From NCBI GenBank assembly GCA_017893485.1, contig CM030361.1, positions 143,406,941 through 143,470,940 on the forward strand: a DNA stretch of 64,000 nucleotides, in the 5' to 3' direction. Positions 44,461 through 56,220 of this stretch are shown one piece after another (positions within the stretch are counted from its first letter, which is position 1; the number at the start of each line of letters is the position of its first letter). This stretch comes from Hemerocallis citrina. Taxonomy: Eukaryota; Streptophyta; Magnoliopsida; Asparagales; Asphodelaceae. Below the pieces are notes generated by a model. That model did no database searches. It was not told the origin of the DNA and saw only the letters and a program-made list of their open reading frames with translations. The position numbers and the translations under genes are program-made.

Positions 44461-44606
44461 TCCCAACTCACTGTTTGTGCAGAACTTAGCACAAAATTTT
44501 ATATATGTTTCTATCCATTGATTTTTATCATTTTATAAAAGTTTCATAAATGAAAAAAAGCCCCCAAGGAGCCGCGACCTGGACACTGTACACAGCGCGC
44601 AACCCC

Positions 44607-46270
44607 TGTAATGCCTTGTAACTTTTAATACAATATTTTTAATTAATAAATAATTTTTAAATCAATTTATTTAATTATTTTGAATTTTCGTAAAATTGAC
44701 ATTTTCACACGTGCAAAACACGTGCAAATATTTTCGAAGTGTGAATTTAGAATTTTAAGTTGATGAACAAATTATATTATTTTTTATTGGGTATATTTGA
44801 ATTTTTGGAATTTTTTTGAATAAAGAAAACTACTTTTGTAAATTTTTGAAAGAAATGGTTTTTTTTTGTAAAAAGTCGTTTAGGGGTGAAAATTGAACTT
44901 AAAAATCTGTTTGTCCACACTTACGGCCAGCTATTCAGTGGAAGGCTCTAAGGAATTATATTATTTCCATATTTGGCTGATTTTTATTGATTTAATTGAA
45001 TAAATACATAATTACGCAATTTTGAGACTGTTGGGAACTTTTTTGAAAATATTCTTCCTGGAGAATAAAAGTCAGAAAATTTATTTGAAAAATCTAATAT
45101 TTATTACTAGATAATGATTACAAATTTTCTGGATTTTCACGAATATTTTACGGATTATTTGCAAATATTACAAAGAGAATGACTTTTGTGCAAAATTGTC
45201 ACTTGGAGTAAAAACTCCAAATTTCGGTTTTTCTTGGCTATGCATATTGGCCAGCCAAATCAGCGGAGTTAGGGGATTTAATTTTATTCTATTTTAAATT
45301 GATTTGATTAACTAATAATTTGAAATATCCATATATGTAAATAAATATTTTCTTGAGGAGTATTTTGTAAACTCTTGTAAAACCCTAAAGAAATCACATT
45401 TTAGCCTATATCTACAGCAGAAACAGCCGCCCTACTGTTGTGAACCCAAAAACTTTATTTTTTCATTATTTTCGTGGAGTTGGATCTTGGATTTTCGCAA
45501 GAAGGAAGAGAAGGCTTTTTCTTTATTACTGCTATTGTTTTTCAAGTTGATCTTCAAATTGAGGTGAGTAGTTATTCAAATTTCCTTGTCGTGTTTCCAT
45601 CGTAGAATATATTGATGTGCTAGGTTTTGGATGTGGATCTATTGAATGAATAGCATGCATTGTTGATTCCTATTATGAGATGAAGCTTTGGTGAAATATT
45701 TCGTTGTGTTTTTGGTGAATTTATAGTGGGTGATACTTCTCGTCTCTTGATGCGTTTTACTTATATTATTATAAAGAATCTAGTAGAGATCATGCTAGGG
45801 CTTGTTGTGAATTTGTAGATCTATGTTTTAATAGTTTAATCATGATGGTTGCTATGCATGATGAATGAACTTCTAGATGTTTACATGAACTAAAGATGCA
45901 ATTTTATGAGAGATGATCAAGTTTTATTAATCCTGAATGTTAAATATTGATGATGTATGAGGAAAAAAAATCTAATTTGGGATCTATAGGTTTAATTGTA
46001 GATGATAAAGATATGTAGAGATAAGTAGAACTTATTTTAATAGTTGTATGATCAATCTATATGTATGATTAAAGAACATGTTGAATAATTAAAAGATGAA
46101 GTTTTGATAAACTATTCGATGTTTTAATGCAAACAAAATTCTGAAGCCCCAATTTTTTAGGCATGAATGTGTGAATATGGAAAGGTATATACAGAAAATG
46201 CATATATACATAAAGGGGTTGTTGTTCTCGGGTGCACAATAATCCCAGGGTTACTGTTCACCGAACAGTA
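44607..46270 (+). mobile_element. 5' LTR of element F, first part
   Basis: Begins TGTAATGCCTTG. It holds the paired CACGTG sites at 44708 and 44719 and a possible TATA (CATATATGTAAATA near 45330). It stops at CAGTA (46266-46270), where a minus-strand LTR begins, and continues at 50691 with the same CAGTA. The two parts together give an LTR of about 3.7 kb. Confidence 0.8.
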
Positions 46271-46714
46271 TGTAACACCCCGAATTCCAAATAAGTCTAA
46301 ATTCAAAGTTCCACAGGATCTTTACACTTTACTTCGTACAATTTTACAAGGAAAAAAAACTTTTATTACAACAGAGTCTTTTACATCAATACACAGCGGA
46401 ATAAATAAAATATAACAATGATAAATGTACAATTGTAATAACTTTAGCATTCAAATAATCATCAGCAACAAATTCATCTTTATATCTCCTTGTAAATTCC
46501 AAGTCCTGCATATAAAACTGTAGGCACGTCAGTTGCTTACAACCAATGAAATATTATACACGGCCATCCTCGCTATGTCGAACAGTATAACAATTCTTAA
46601 ATACTTTATCTAACCACAAACTTGATCACAAACAAAGCTAAAGAGAGACTATCCTATTGATGTCGTGGGTGCTGTGCACTTAATCCTTAATGCAGTTATT
46701 TATATTACATGACA

Positions 46715-46815
46715 CTAATGCGCACTTGTTCGGATTCTATGCATCCCATACTACATAGGTCCGAGGGCAAGCCCTTAATCGTTCTTCATCTTGTAGGGTT
46801 CAATCCCTCGCCATG
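46715..46815 (-). promoter_or_regulatory. conserved LTR box, copy in H
   Basis: Plus-strand AATGCGCACTTGTTCGGATT, CCATACTACATAGGTCCGAG and GGGTTCAATCCCTCGCCATG. This is nearly the reverse complement of the box in E. Confidence 0.65.
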
Positions 46816-47849
46816 AGTTAAACTACTACGGTAACTACGGTAAGTATCCTAGGTCTTCTGTGAGTTATGATCCCATGTCCAGACATTCTGGAGAGAACCC
46901 CACTCACTGACACATGACGCATCATGCAGGCATCCTGTGGTCAATTCACCTCTGCCATGGACAATGGCACCACCCGCAGTCACCAAAACACCCCACAAGT
47001 GTCGCCACCGGGACGGTATCCTGGAGTAGTATCCACGCCATAATCATGACGCATCATGAGGACATCCTCTGAACACTCTCACACCGTCAATCCAATGGCC
47101 CTCATACTTATGTTTTTCTGTTACTTTCATCACATCTCCACTATAGTGTAGTCCTTACAGATTTAGTTTGTTTTAAAAGAAAATCATCACAACCTAGTGC
47201 TAGCTTACCCTACCAGACTTAAAGTAACCAAAAAGAGATAGTCAGCCTACCTGGCTACTTCTCAAGAGATGCTCAACCCACACTGGTTAGCTCTCAAATT
47301 CATAAATAAAAATTGCCAGTCACTAGGGTCTCGCCTAGCCTCTAGATTCCAACAACTATCTCTTTCTAGAGATTAACAATAATTCATATTCAATCTCATA
47401 ATAATATTTCCATTTCTTTATTTACAAATCTCCTTCTCAAATAAAACATTTCTTTTGATCTCATAACATGAAAACAATTCAATTCAACTCTTTTATAAAT
47501 TTAATTCCTCATACCATTGTATGCAATACCAAATAATCTCAATCACATATTAATAATCATAAAAAACCATTAAGAAGAAAATCTAATTGCAACCGAAATA
47601 TCCATCTCTGTTTAATTAAACAAGAGTCACAATCTTCATTAAGAAAATCACTTCTAATTCTTTAAATCGATAAACTCGTGTTCTTTAATGTAAAATCCTC
47701 TTTTAATCTAATAAAATATATCTAAATATTGTAGAATTAATTTTTATAAAGTCTAAACAATTTTAGAAAATTTTATAGGATTTTTCCGAATTTTATTTCA
47801 CTTAAAAACTCAATAAAACACAAAAAATAAAAAAGAAACAAAGTGGCAA

Positions 47850-47940
47850 GGTCGGGATTCGAACTCAGGACCTCTGAGCCCAACCCGCCATGAACAGTAA
47901 CCACACTAAGGTGCAACCGTAGACCAGTTAGGCCAAGGTG
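47850..47940 (-). other. tRNA-like sequence 1 in LTR H
   Basis: On the minus strand an A-box-like TGGCCTAACTGG is followed about 69 bp later by the B-box-like GAGTTCGAATCCCGAC. A second copy of the arrangement lies at 48030-48112. Confidence 0.5.
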
Positions 47941-48029
47941 TCCAACTGTCTAATACAGAACTTAAATTACCCTTAAGTTTTAGGTTTCGGATTTGATTAA
48001 AAATCATATTTCAGAAAAATAAAGTCTCT

Positions 48030-48112
48030 GAAGAGACTCGAACCCAAGATCACTAGCTCCGCCGAGCTACAGTAATGCTTTTAAAATGCACCCGAAGACC
48101 AGTAAGTCCAGA
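48030..48112 (-). other. tRNA-like sequence 2 in LTR H
   Basis: On the minus strand TGGACTTACTGGTCTTCGG is followed about 65 bp later by GGGTTCGAGTCTC. It shares CTGGTCTNCGG and the spacing with the copy at 47850-47940, so the two look like a duplication. Confidence 0.5.
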
Positions 48113-49128
48113 GTAATTAACTGATATGAAAATAGTTACATACTTTTTGTTTATACTGTACTGTTATTTATTTTCTTTTAATAAACTCGATTCTTCGATC
48201 GATTTGTGCTTCTACAAAAATATAGATAACTTTCCAGAATATGTTTCTTTGAAAAACGGTTTCGTACATGTTTTAAAATTCATAAGTTTCTTATTTTTTG
48301 CAATATAATAAAATATTTCTTCGAAAAAATGCATAAAAACACTTATAATCAATTTTCCAAAATAAAAGGTTGTCTTTCATTAAAAATTCCTTTATAAAAT
48401 TTATATACTCATAAAATAAATATTAGTGAGATTGAATCCGCACTTCTTTACCACATTAGCATCAAAAATTATTTTTCATACATATTGCATTATTTGGGAC
48501 TACTATTATTCTAACATGCATTAAATCTCATTCCAACAATTTTCTAAATAATACATAATTTCTCACTTTTTAATTTAACAAGAATTATAATCATTTATAC
48601 GAATCACACCATCTATTCAACATATCATGACACAAAATAATTAAGATTAAGTAATCTACAACTAACATGCCAATCAAAATTTAATAATTAAATTCTACAT
48701 CACTAGCATAAAATTTACTCCTAAATTAGAAAGGATTTTAGAATCACCCACCCAAAATTGAAGATTTTTCATGCACTCAAATGAACCCATAGAATTAGAA
48801 GCTCCTAGTGAAAACTCCAATTTGTATCCTCGAATTCCGCGCACAAGGAAAGAGCCTCCGACACCATTTTCGGCTAGAGCAAGGACAACAACTCCACTTT
48901 CGGCATGCAACAGTAAGGGGGCACTCCAACTCACCTCACTTCACATATGCATATATATTTATATGATTATATATATACATGTATAATAAAGATTGTATAG
49001 GGTAGATTTGTATGAGAGTAGGTGGAGTAGGCAACAGTGGGCATGTGCTGGTTTGGTGGCTTGCTTTCGGACTAGACATAGGAGGAAAGAAAGCATGGGA
49101 AAAGCATTCATGAATGTATCTATATATT

Positions 49129-49131
<3 letters not shown>

Positions 49132-49186
<55 letters not shown>
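49132..49186. repeat. (TA)n(CA)n microsatellite
   Basis: About 15 TA steps followed by about 12 CA steps, directly joined. Confidence 0.95.
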
Positions 49187-49619
49187 TAATGTGATGAGAT
49201 TGATGTGGAGAAGACAACAGACTTGCTGGTTGGAGTTTTCAGAAAATGAACAAAGAGGAAAGAAAGAGAAATGAACAAAAAGAAATGTGAAGGGGTACTA
49301 GTAGGAGTTAATAAAGTGGCTATAGTAACTACTTGTCCACTAAACCACTAACTCCACTCTTCTAATTCAAAATTTGGACTTCCCTCCATCCCCAGAAGAA
49401 AAAGCCGGTTGGTTTCCCCATGGTTGAGTGTGCACATTGCAGGTGTGCACGTGCACGTGCTTGCACTAGCACACACTTCACTCATACACATGTACATATA
49501 TATATTTTTTATTCAAAAACATATTTATATAATACATTGTAAATATTTAAGTAAAATTATTTTAATAAAAGTTACAGATTTTCATGCACAAATAAAATAA
49601 ACATACACACTTCAGAATC

Positions 49620-50125
49620 ACACTTTGAAAAGAACACGCTTAAATACGTGCACCGAAAAAAACACGTACTTAGCACGTAAAAATACCAAAATAAAAAATT
49701 CAAATTTATCAACGGAAATTTATTAAAATATAATCGAAAAAAATATTTAAAAAAATATTTTTGTTGATTTTATATATTCCACGACGTAATCACTATGTAC
49801 ATAGAAAACACGTACATTACACGTACAAAATTATTATAATCAAAATAGGGGAAATGAATTTTTGTTTTATAAAAATGGATTTGAATACATAAAATAAATA
49901 ATTGAAACACAGAAACATCACACGTAGCGGTGGAAAAATACGTAGTCGATACGTGCATCGATAATACGTAAAAAGCACGTAAAAACACAAAGATCGTAAT
50001 TTATATTTGAGTTGACTCAAATAGGATAAAATCAATACGGAAAATGCATAAATAGTCGGAATCCAAAATACATAGCAAAAATACGTTACAAATATTACTA
50101 GTAACGGTACAAAATACACGTGCAT
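49620..50125. promoter_or_regulatory. cluster of ACGT-core motifs near the start of LTR H
   Basis: More than fifteen ACGT words in about 500 bp of A-rich sequence, such as CACGTAC, TACGTGC, CACGTAA and ACACGTGC. Other LTRs here carry only a pair near their start. Confidence 0.5.
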
Positions 50126-50176
50126 AACATACAAGGGTAAAATTGTCATTTTCAATTTTGCGGGGTGTTACACTAT

Positions 50177-50690
50177 TGTAACACCCCTACCCCGAGCTCA
50201 AAAAATTTATACAATTTAGAAGGCAAATTAATTATAGTATAGTACAACTGCCCACCATAGGCTGCCTCTCAAAAGGTGGTTAACCGAATTGGTGACTCTT
50301 GATCATAGGCAATATTATTTATTAATATTATATTCTTTGTAATCTATCGATATGGGACAATTCTCAACTCTTCCCCGCTCTCTCTCTCCTGAGAGAAACA
50401 GCAGCACCCACGTGGGCCCAGCCTTGGGCACCACATCATAAGAGAAGACCAAGACAACAGCCTCTGTCTTTTCCCCTTCACCAACCGGGTGGGCCCCCTT
50501 CCTCCTCCACCTCAGCCATGGCTACGAAGTCAAACAGCACCTTGCTATTTTTCTTCAACGTGGGCCCCCCTTCAATAATATTTCCATATAACCCCTTCTA
50601 TAGGAATCCCTATCGGCAATAGTCACATCTCCATATATATATATATATATCTATATATATTATACTCTTTGAAAATTACGGGGTGTTACA
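50177..50690. mobile_element. 514-bp LTR-like unit with inverted termini
   Basis: Starts TGTAACACCCCTACC and ends TTACGGGGTGTTACA. The minus strand starts TGTAACACCCCGTAATTTTC like an LTR. Inside are GGGCCC words, a CT-rich run, CACGTGGG and a (TA)n run. The right flank CAGTA matches the left flank of LTR H (46266-46270), not its own left flank. It may be a short solo LTR or a piece of the H insertion. Confidence 0.5.
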
Positions 50691-51059
50691 CAGTAACCAG
50701 GTAGGTTGCTCTTTTTTTTGTTTTGGTTGGATTTTTGGTGTTTTCGGGTGTTTTTTTGGTGTGATTTTGTGTGCTAAGGTGGGGAAAGCCTATTATACAT
50801 ATAGAAGTGTTTATAAAAGTGTTTAAAAGTAATAATTATCAGAGATTTGAACGAGTTTGGATGAGATTTCGAAGTTGTTTTTGCATTGGATTGCTGTCAG
50901 TTCCAGATTGGAACGAGAATTGACATAGTTGCTAATGATATTACCTAAAATTAATTAAATAAAAATTGTAGCTCACTGTGTCTAGTTTCCAGAACATCTG
51001 ACGGATCCTCAATCTAACTCATAGATTGTAAAATATGCAATTTCTACCACTGTACTGTT

Positions 51060-51430
51060 GTAGTTTCAGAATTTTAATATAACGGTCAGTTTTCAGAATT
51101 TATTGAATATGAACCCTTTAAATTAATTTATTTGAGTACAGATTTTTATGGTAAATTCCTCCTTATGTGCTAAACTTAAATTGATTTTTCCAAAATTTAA
51201 TTTTGACTTTAAAATGTATTGTTTTGAGGAACGAAATCATGTAACTATCAGATTTTGGATGAAAGATAGTTTTCAGAATTTATTGAATATCAATCCTTTA
51301 AATTAATTTATTTAAGTCTAGAATTTTATGGTGAATTTCTTGATATGTTCTGGATTTAAGTTAATTTTTCCAGAATTTAATATTGATTTTAGAGTGTACT
51401 GTTTTGAATGAAAAAATCGTTTAATTTTCA
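51060..51430 (+). repeat. tandem duplication of about 185 bp in LTR F
   Basis: Two copies containing TTTTCAGAATTTATTGAATA, CCTTTAAATTAATTTATTT and GATTTTTCCAAAATTTAAT-like sequence, with scattered differences. Confidence 0.8.
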
Positions 51431-52129
51431 GATTTTGTAAAAAATCTATATTTTCATGGATGAAATGTGCTTCTATACATATAATTGAGTTCTCATAGAA
51501 ATATTGGTTGATTGAGATGAATGTGACTAATGAAGAGTAGTTTGTATAATTAAATCAAGTTGAGTATTAATTTGAGGATTGGGATTATGATGTGAACCCT
51601 AGAAAGATTGTTGATGATATGTGGAGTTATAAGACTCTAGAGGTTGAGTGGGACCCTAACATACCGGTAGTTGAGATTTTGTGGATATTTGGCCTGTATG
51701 GCTTTTGTTGTTAATTTAGTTTATTCCGGTAAGGTACACCAACTCTAGGGAGGCTGTTATTTAATTAATAAAAATAAACATAAGGACCGGAACTAGTGGA
51801 GATGTGATAGATCTTGGGAAACGTAAGTAGGAGGGACCTGTATAGTGGATGGATGAGGTTCGGGACTATAGCCGTGGTTGGACGGTTTGATTTCAAAGGC
51901 TATGATTATCATTGCCATCTCCCGAGTTCGCACGTTGAGGATCTTTTACAGTTGGGCGGTTTTATTCTGAAGGCTGCGATCTATTCGTGGAATTTTGGCA
52001 TGAAATGTTTAGGGCGACGCTTACATGGTGCTTGCGCATGGAGGGTGCTAGTATATCTGGTAGATACCGAGACGTAGGCCTATTTGCGGAGTATTCTGGA
52101 TCTTGTTTCTATCACCGTAGTAGGATTAG

Positions 52130-52230
52130 TTGCATAACGAGGGATTAAACCCTATAAAGTGGAGAATATTAAGGGTGTGCATCGGACCTTTGTAGAATGG
52201 GATGCATAGAATCCGACAAGTATGCATTAG
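52130..52230 (+). promoter_or_regulatory. conserved LTR box, copy in F
   Basis: Contains GAGGGATTAAACCCTATAAA, TCGGACCTTTGTAGAATGG and GATGCATAGAATCCGACAAG, ending TATGCATTAG. Closest to the copy in C. Confidence 0.65.
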
Positions 52231-52765
52231 AAGTCAGCATATGCATTTGTGTTTTCTTGACTTGGTTTCATGTATGCTTGCATTTTGTTTTCATTCCATA
52301 CACTCGACACTTAGCCTAGTTCCACTTGTTGACTTATGATTTTTATTCTTTATATTTTTATTTAAGTTTGTACTCTTTTGAATATTACTCACACCGTTAT
52401 AGCTGACCCTTGTAGTTTTGGGGGTTAGGAATATCTTTAGCCCCATGTTTTACAGGTAGATATCATTAGCAGGAATTAGGAGCATGTAGTAGAACATTTA
52501 AATGTTTATGCATATTTTGTAAAAGGAATGATTGTAAAAAGAAAGTTGTATTTATAGTGATTTTAAATACCGTTGTGTTGTAAAAAGAATTGTAATTTAA
52601 AGTGTTTAAATTTCGTTGTGCTGTTGTAAAGAGAGTTAATGAAATGAAAATTTTTTAATTTTCCCTGTGTTTGTACGATGTTTATAATTGCAATTGAAGT
52701 TGATGTTGGGAATTGTGCAACTTATTTTTAATTTTATTTATTGAAAATTCGGGGTATTATAGAGT

Positions 52766-52777
52766 CGGTATCAGAGC
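52766..52777 (+). promoter_or_regulatory. primer-binding site of F (initiator Met tRNA, one mismatch)
   Basis: CGGTATCAGAGC four bases after the LTR end; the first base differs from the TGGTATCAGAGC of D and E. Confidence 0.85.
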
Positions 52778-52821
52778 AAACTTCAATTAGTAATACTAAA
52801 CATGGTATAAAGAAACAAAAT

Positions 52822-52960
52822 TAGGGAGGACATTAGAAGTGTGAGTACCTAGGGAGGACATTCGAAGTGTGAGTATCTAGGGTGGACATTAGAAGTGTGA
52901 GTACCTAAGATGGACATTAGAAGTGTGAGTACCTAGGTGGACATTAGATATGTGAGTATG
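52822..52960 (+). repeat. 28-bp leader repeat of F, five copies
   Basis: Five head-to-tail copies of AGGGAGGACATT + AGAAGTGTGAGTACCT, with small changes. They lie about 45 bp after the primer-binding site, where packaging signals of retroelements are usual. D has two copies and E one related copy at the same place. Confidence 0.8.
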
Positions 52961-54729
52961 TTGTTTTGATCATGAATGCTTGTAATGAAATTTAAATTAT
53001 TTGTATGTCTAGATTCAACTATAAATTTCTTTATCGTGGGTTGATTTTTTTCGCATAAATAGAAGATGAATGATTTATTTTCTCTTGCTGTTATAGCTAC
53101 CTTTTAACTATTTTTATTATTATTGACGTTAAGTTGGGATAATTTTATTAGTTATTGACTTATCTATTTTTGTACAAATCTAATTATAATTATAAAGTAT
53201 GTTTTGCAAGTTCTAGCCTATTTGTTCTATAAGTTTTGTATTTTATAGAAACAAATTTTATTATTTAAGTTTGGAATGTGGCAAATCTAGATTATTTTTT
53301 CAATCGGTGTTTGCAGTTATAGTTTTGAATGACATAGTGTTTGATTTTTGCTTGTCACTTTTGAGTGACGGATACTATTATAGTTGCAATATAATTAACA
53401 ACATTTACTTGTATTTTGTTTTCTTTCGATTATTGCTTTAAATATATTATATTTTTGTACGTAGACTACATTTTCCCTTCTCTTTTATCTTTATCTTCCT
53501 TAAAATTCTGTCTTTCATATTTTTATGTACTTTTATGGTTACTCATTTATTTTTCTATTACTGTTACGCATTATATTAGTTTAATTCCTACTTATTGAAT
53601 TATTAATTTCTTTTATTATTATTCCTATTGTATTTTAATTCACATTCATTTATATATACTTTGATTTTTCGATGCTATATATTCCATTGTTTTGTATTGT
53701 CTTATTTTTCGATGTATTTAAACTTGATTTTAATCCTTGTACTCATATAGATATGATATACCTCTGCACATTGAAAATTTTATTTTATTATCAATTTTGT
53801 TTTTACACCTTATATTCAATACCTTTATTATTACTTAATGTTTACTACCTTTGTTATATTTACTTTCACCGTTTATAACTACTTATTTTATTACCTTATT
53901 TTATTATTTTTATACTTTTACTATAATATACTATAGTCGCTTGTTACCTTAATATTATGATTTTTACCCTCCTTGTTATTTTCTTACTACATACACTTTC
54001 TACTGTTTACTGTATATTTTATGGCATATGATTATTTATGCTACATAGTTATTTCTCATTCGCAATTACATTTAAGCTTATGCATGTATTTCATTGCATC
54101 TTTCTCCTTACTTTTATAAATCATTTTTTTTCACTACTACTAATTCCTAATATTTATGTTTGATATTTATAATCTGTACATCTATTTTAATATTCCATCG
54201 TGTGACTTTCTACTCAATTACCTACTTTTGCTTCTATTTTTATATCACGAATTTCAAAACGTAACATCATACTTAAATTAAACATCCAATATTCCACTAC
54301 ATATGGAAGATACATCATTCCATTTATCGTTTTGTTGCAACCGGATGTCGAGAAGGCAAATATGCAACTAGACGTTAATGGAGGCAAACTTTCAACTTGA
54401 TGTCGGGAGGCAAAAACTACAACCGAATAACCAGACGGCAACCTGGAACGTGATGTCGTGGAGGCAATTTGCCACTTGATGTCAAAGAGGCAAGTCTACA
54501 GCTAGACATCAATGAGACGAACCCACAACAAAGAAATTTCTACTCTAATAACCCCACTTTTAGTTATATATATATTACTTATCACTATCCTATTTTTTTG
54601 TACTCGTTCATACCATTTTATAAGATTTTAAAACTTAGCCTATGCTACTTCCACTTTGTTATTCATAATACAGTTACACTTATATACACATTTAAAGACC
54701 TTATTATTTATACTTGTTTTTCTATCTGT
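52961..54729 (+). mobile_element. internal region of non-autonomous element F
   Basis: T/A-rich, no gag or pol. It matches C's interior (5925-6285 and 18541-19390). Its 27-bp repeat block at 54333-54535 is the counterpart of the small ORF in C, but the frame is broken by indels. The right half of F is not in the window, since a LINE enters at 54730. I see nothing else in it. Confidence 0.65.
54333..54535 (+). repeat. 27-bp minisatellite of F, frame-broken counterpart of 19199-19384
   Basis: About seven units with CAACTTGATGTC and GAGGCAA blocks in the same order as in C, but unit lengths of about 24-28 bp disrupt a continuous reading frame. Confidence 0.7.
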
Positions 54730-55336
54730 CTTTTTTTTTTGATTGGTTAAAGGTAGGGTAAGTCCCTACCTCACTAGAGATATATTAATATAGAAATAAA
54801 TACAGGTAAATAATACCTAAGGCCAAGATAGTTCAGCTAAACAGATGCCGAACACTTGGTCCCAAAAAAGCTTACGGAAATAGTTATAGCAACTTTAGAA
54901 ACATAGAGTTTTTCAACAAATTATCCAAAATATCAAAACATCAAAAAAGCAGCTTGAAGGCTGGTGCTATCTTAGGCTGAGCAGCTATCTCCCGCACTGT
55001 CAGCTTAATCGATCCGAATGAGTGCTTGCTTGAGGAGGACGTCTTGCACTCCAGCAAGCTCCATCTCTTGAATGAGTGATGCCTTCTTCTTGCTGTTATC
55101 GAGCCCATCTAGCCAAGATTGAAACCAAAAAATTGCATTAGAAATAATTTCTTTTGGTTGCATAGTCTTAGAAGAGAAAGTGCGATCATTTCTAGCAACA
55201 CATAAACTCCAACAAATTGAGATTGTCAGTAGGTGCCAAATGTGTCTGTGTACTCGGTTTCCAAAGCACCAAGAAGTAAAGCATTCATGCAAGTCAGAAG
55301 GCAAGGTGTGTATGTGGAAAAGTGTAGTGAAATATG
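54730..55336 (-). mobile_element. LINE 3' fragment (minus strand) with ORF2 C-terminus
   Basis: A run of ten T on the plus strand (54731-54740) is the poly(A) tail of a minus-strand LINE. The minus-strand frame at 55304-55005 reads GNRVHRHIWHLLTISICWSL, then CVARNDRTFSSKTMQPKEII and NAIFWFQSWLDGLDNSKKKA, and stops. This is the region after the zf-RVT domain in plant LINE ORF2, of a different family from the LINE at 6286. The 5' side is cut by element E at 55337, so the fragment may continue beyond the window. Confidence 0.75.
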
Positions 55337-55839
55337 TGTAATGCCCTGATTTTTCAAATTAATGAAAAATTATTTATTTGGCACGTAGTGTGCACGTGTA
55401 ATATTTTGGTTAATATTTTCATCAAGATGTTTCAATTTGTGCTTTTTGTTTTGTACCAAAGCCTTATTTTAATTAGATAAAAAGCCCTTTTTCTTAAAGC
55501 CCAAAATGTACTTCATTTATTTTATTTTTAAATAACTATGGTTTTGGGCCATTAATTAAAGCCCATGGTTTAATTCTGTTTTTACAACTTGTAATGTGGA
55601 ACTTGTTTTAAAGACTTTTTATTTTGTACAAGTTTCTTTTATGGTGACTAGTGCATGCACGTGCATTTCACATACACGTGCATGAGCACACTTTCTTGGC
55701 CGGATTGGGAAGAGAAGTGGATCAAGTCATGGGTAGTTATCTAGAGTGTGGGTAGTTATTACAACTCCCTAGTTCATCCTAGCCCTTGACCCTATAACTA
55801 TCTACTAAATCTTAGCCCTCCATCTCACCCAAAATGGTG

Positions 55840-55847
55840 TATAAATA
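55840..55847 (+). promoter_or_regulatory. TATA box of the E 5' LTR
   Basis: TATAAATA followed by a pyrimidine-rich stretch, about 500 bp into the LTR. The identical site is at 63985-63992 in the 3' LTR. Confidence 0.7.
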
Positions 55848-56220
55848 CCCCTCTCTCTTAAACATCTTCTACACTAAGATCCCTTGAAAGAAGATATATA
55901 TATATTAAAGAATTGGTGAGTGAGAGTTCTCTTGGAGGCCGATCATCTCTGCAGAGGAGCTTCGGTGTGGAGCAAGGAGCAAGGAGCAAGGAGTCGTGCA
56001 TTGCATTAAGAAGTCTTACTGGATTCGTTTATTTCGTCAATAAGGTGGGTGTTTCTCAGGACTTCTAATGTAGTAATTATATTATGGCAATAATGATTGT
56101 TACCATGCTTGTGAAAAGTAAGTTTAAACATATTAGATTGCCCTGTGTATGTTTATGATGAAAGTTGTGAAGGACTAATAATGAAGTAATGACACTGTAA
56201 TAAGACTGAAATAGGCCTGT

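Larger units (their letters stand above)
42854..44606 (-). mobile_element. LTR G (minus strand), 5' part cut off by element F
   Basis: On the plus strand it starts TGTAATGCCCCGAATTCCAAA, the reverse complement of an LTR end such as E's (TTTGGGATTCGGGGCGTTACA). Reading back from there gives the TTTCCACTGTG box (42961-42982), the conserved LTR box (43265-43375), degenerate tandem repeats (about 43430-43690) and a tRNA-like sequence (44401-44460). It is cut at 44606 by the start of F, so its own start is not in the window. Confidence 0.8.
46271..50172 (-). mobile_element. LTR H (minus strand), about 3.9 kb
   Basis: The plus-strand start TGTAACACCCCGAATTCC is the reverse complement of an LTR end, and the right end GCGGGGTGTTACA is the reverse complement of an LTR start. 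Read on the minus strand it carries, from its start: many ACGT words, a (CA)n(TA)n tract, two tRNA-like sequences, repeats, the conserved LTR box (46715-46815) and the TTCCGCTGTG box (46381-46402). No coding domain is seen. With the 514-bp segment to its right it is flanked by CAGTA on both sides. Confidence 0.75.
50691..52761 (+). mobile_element. 5' LTR of element F, second part
   Basis: Resumes with CAGTAACCAGG, repeating CAGTA from 46266-46270. It ends GGGGTATTATA followed by a primer-binding site. It contains a direct duplication of about 185 bp (51060-51430), the shared LTR box (52130-52230) and CGTTGTG boxes near 52570-52630. Confidence 0.8.

Noticed and set aside
48695..48934. 79-codon minus-strand ORF in LTR H
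   Set aside because: Open on both strands in the LTR interior, no conserved motif and no counterpart in other LTRs here.
50177..50690. Cassandra-type TRIM
   Set aside because: No 5S rRNA-like segment is visible.
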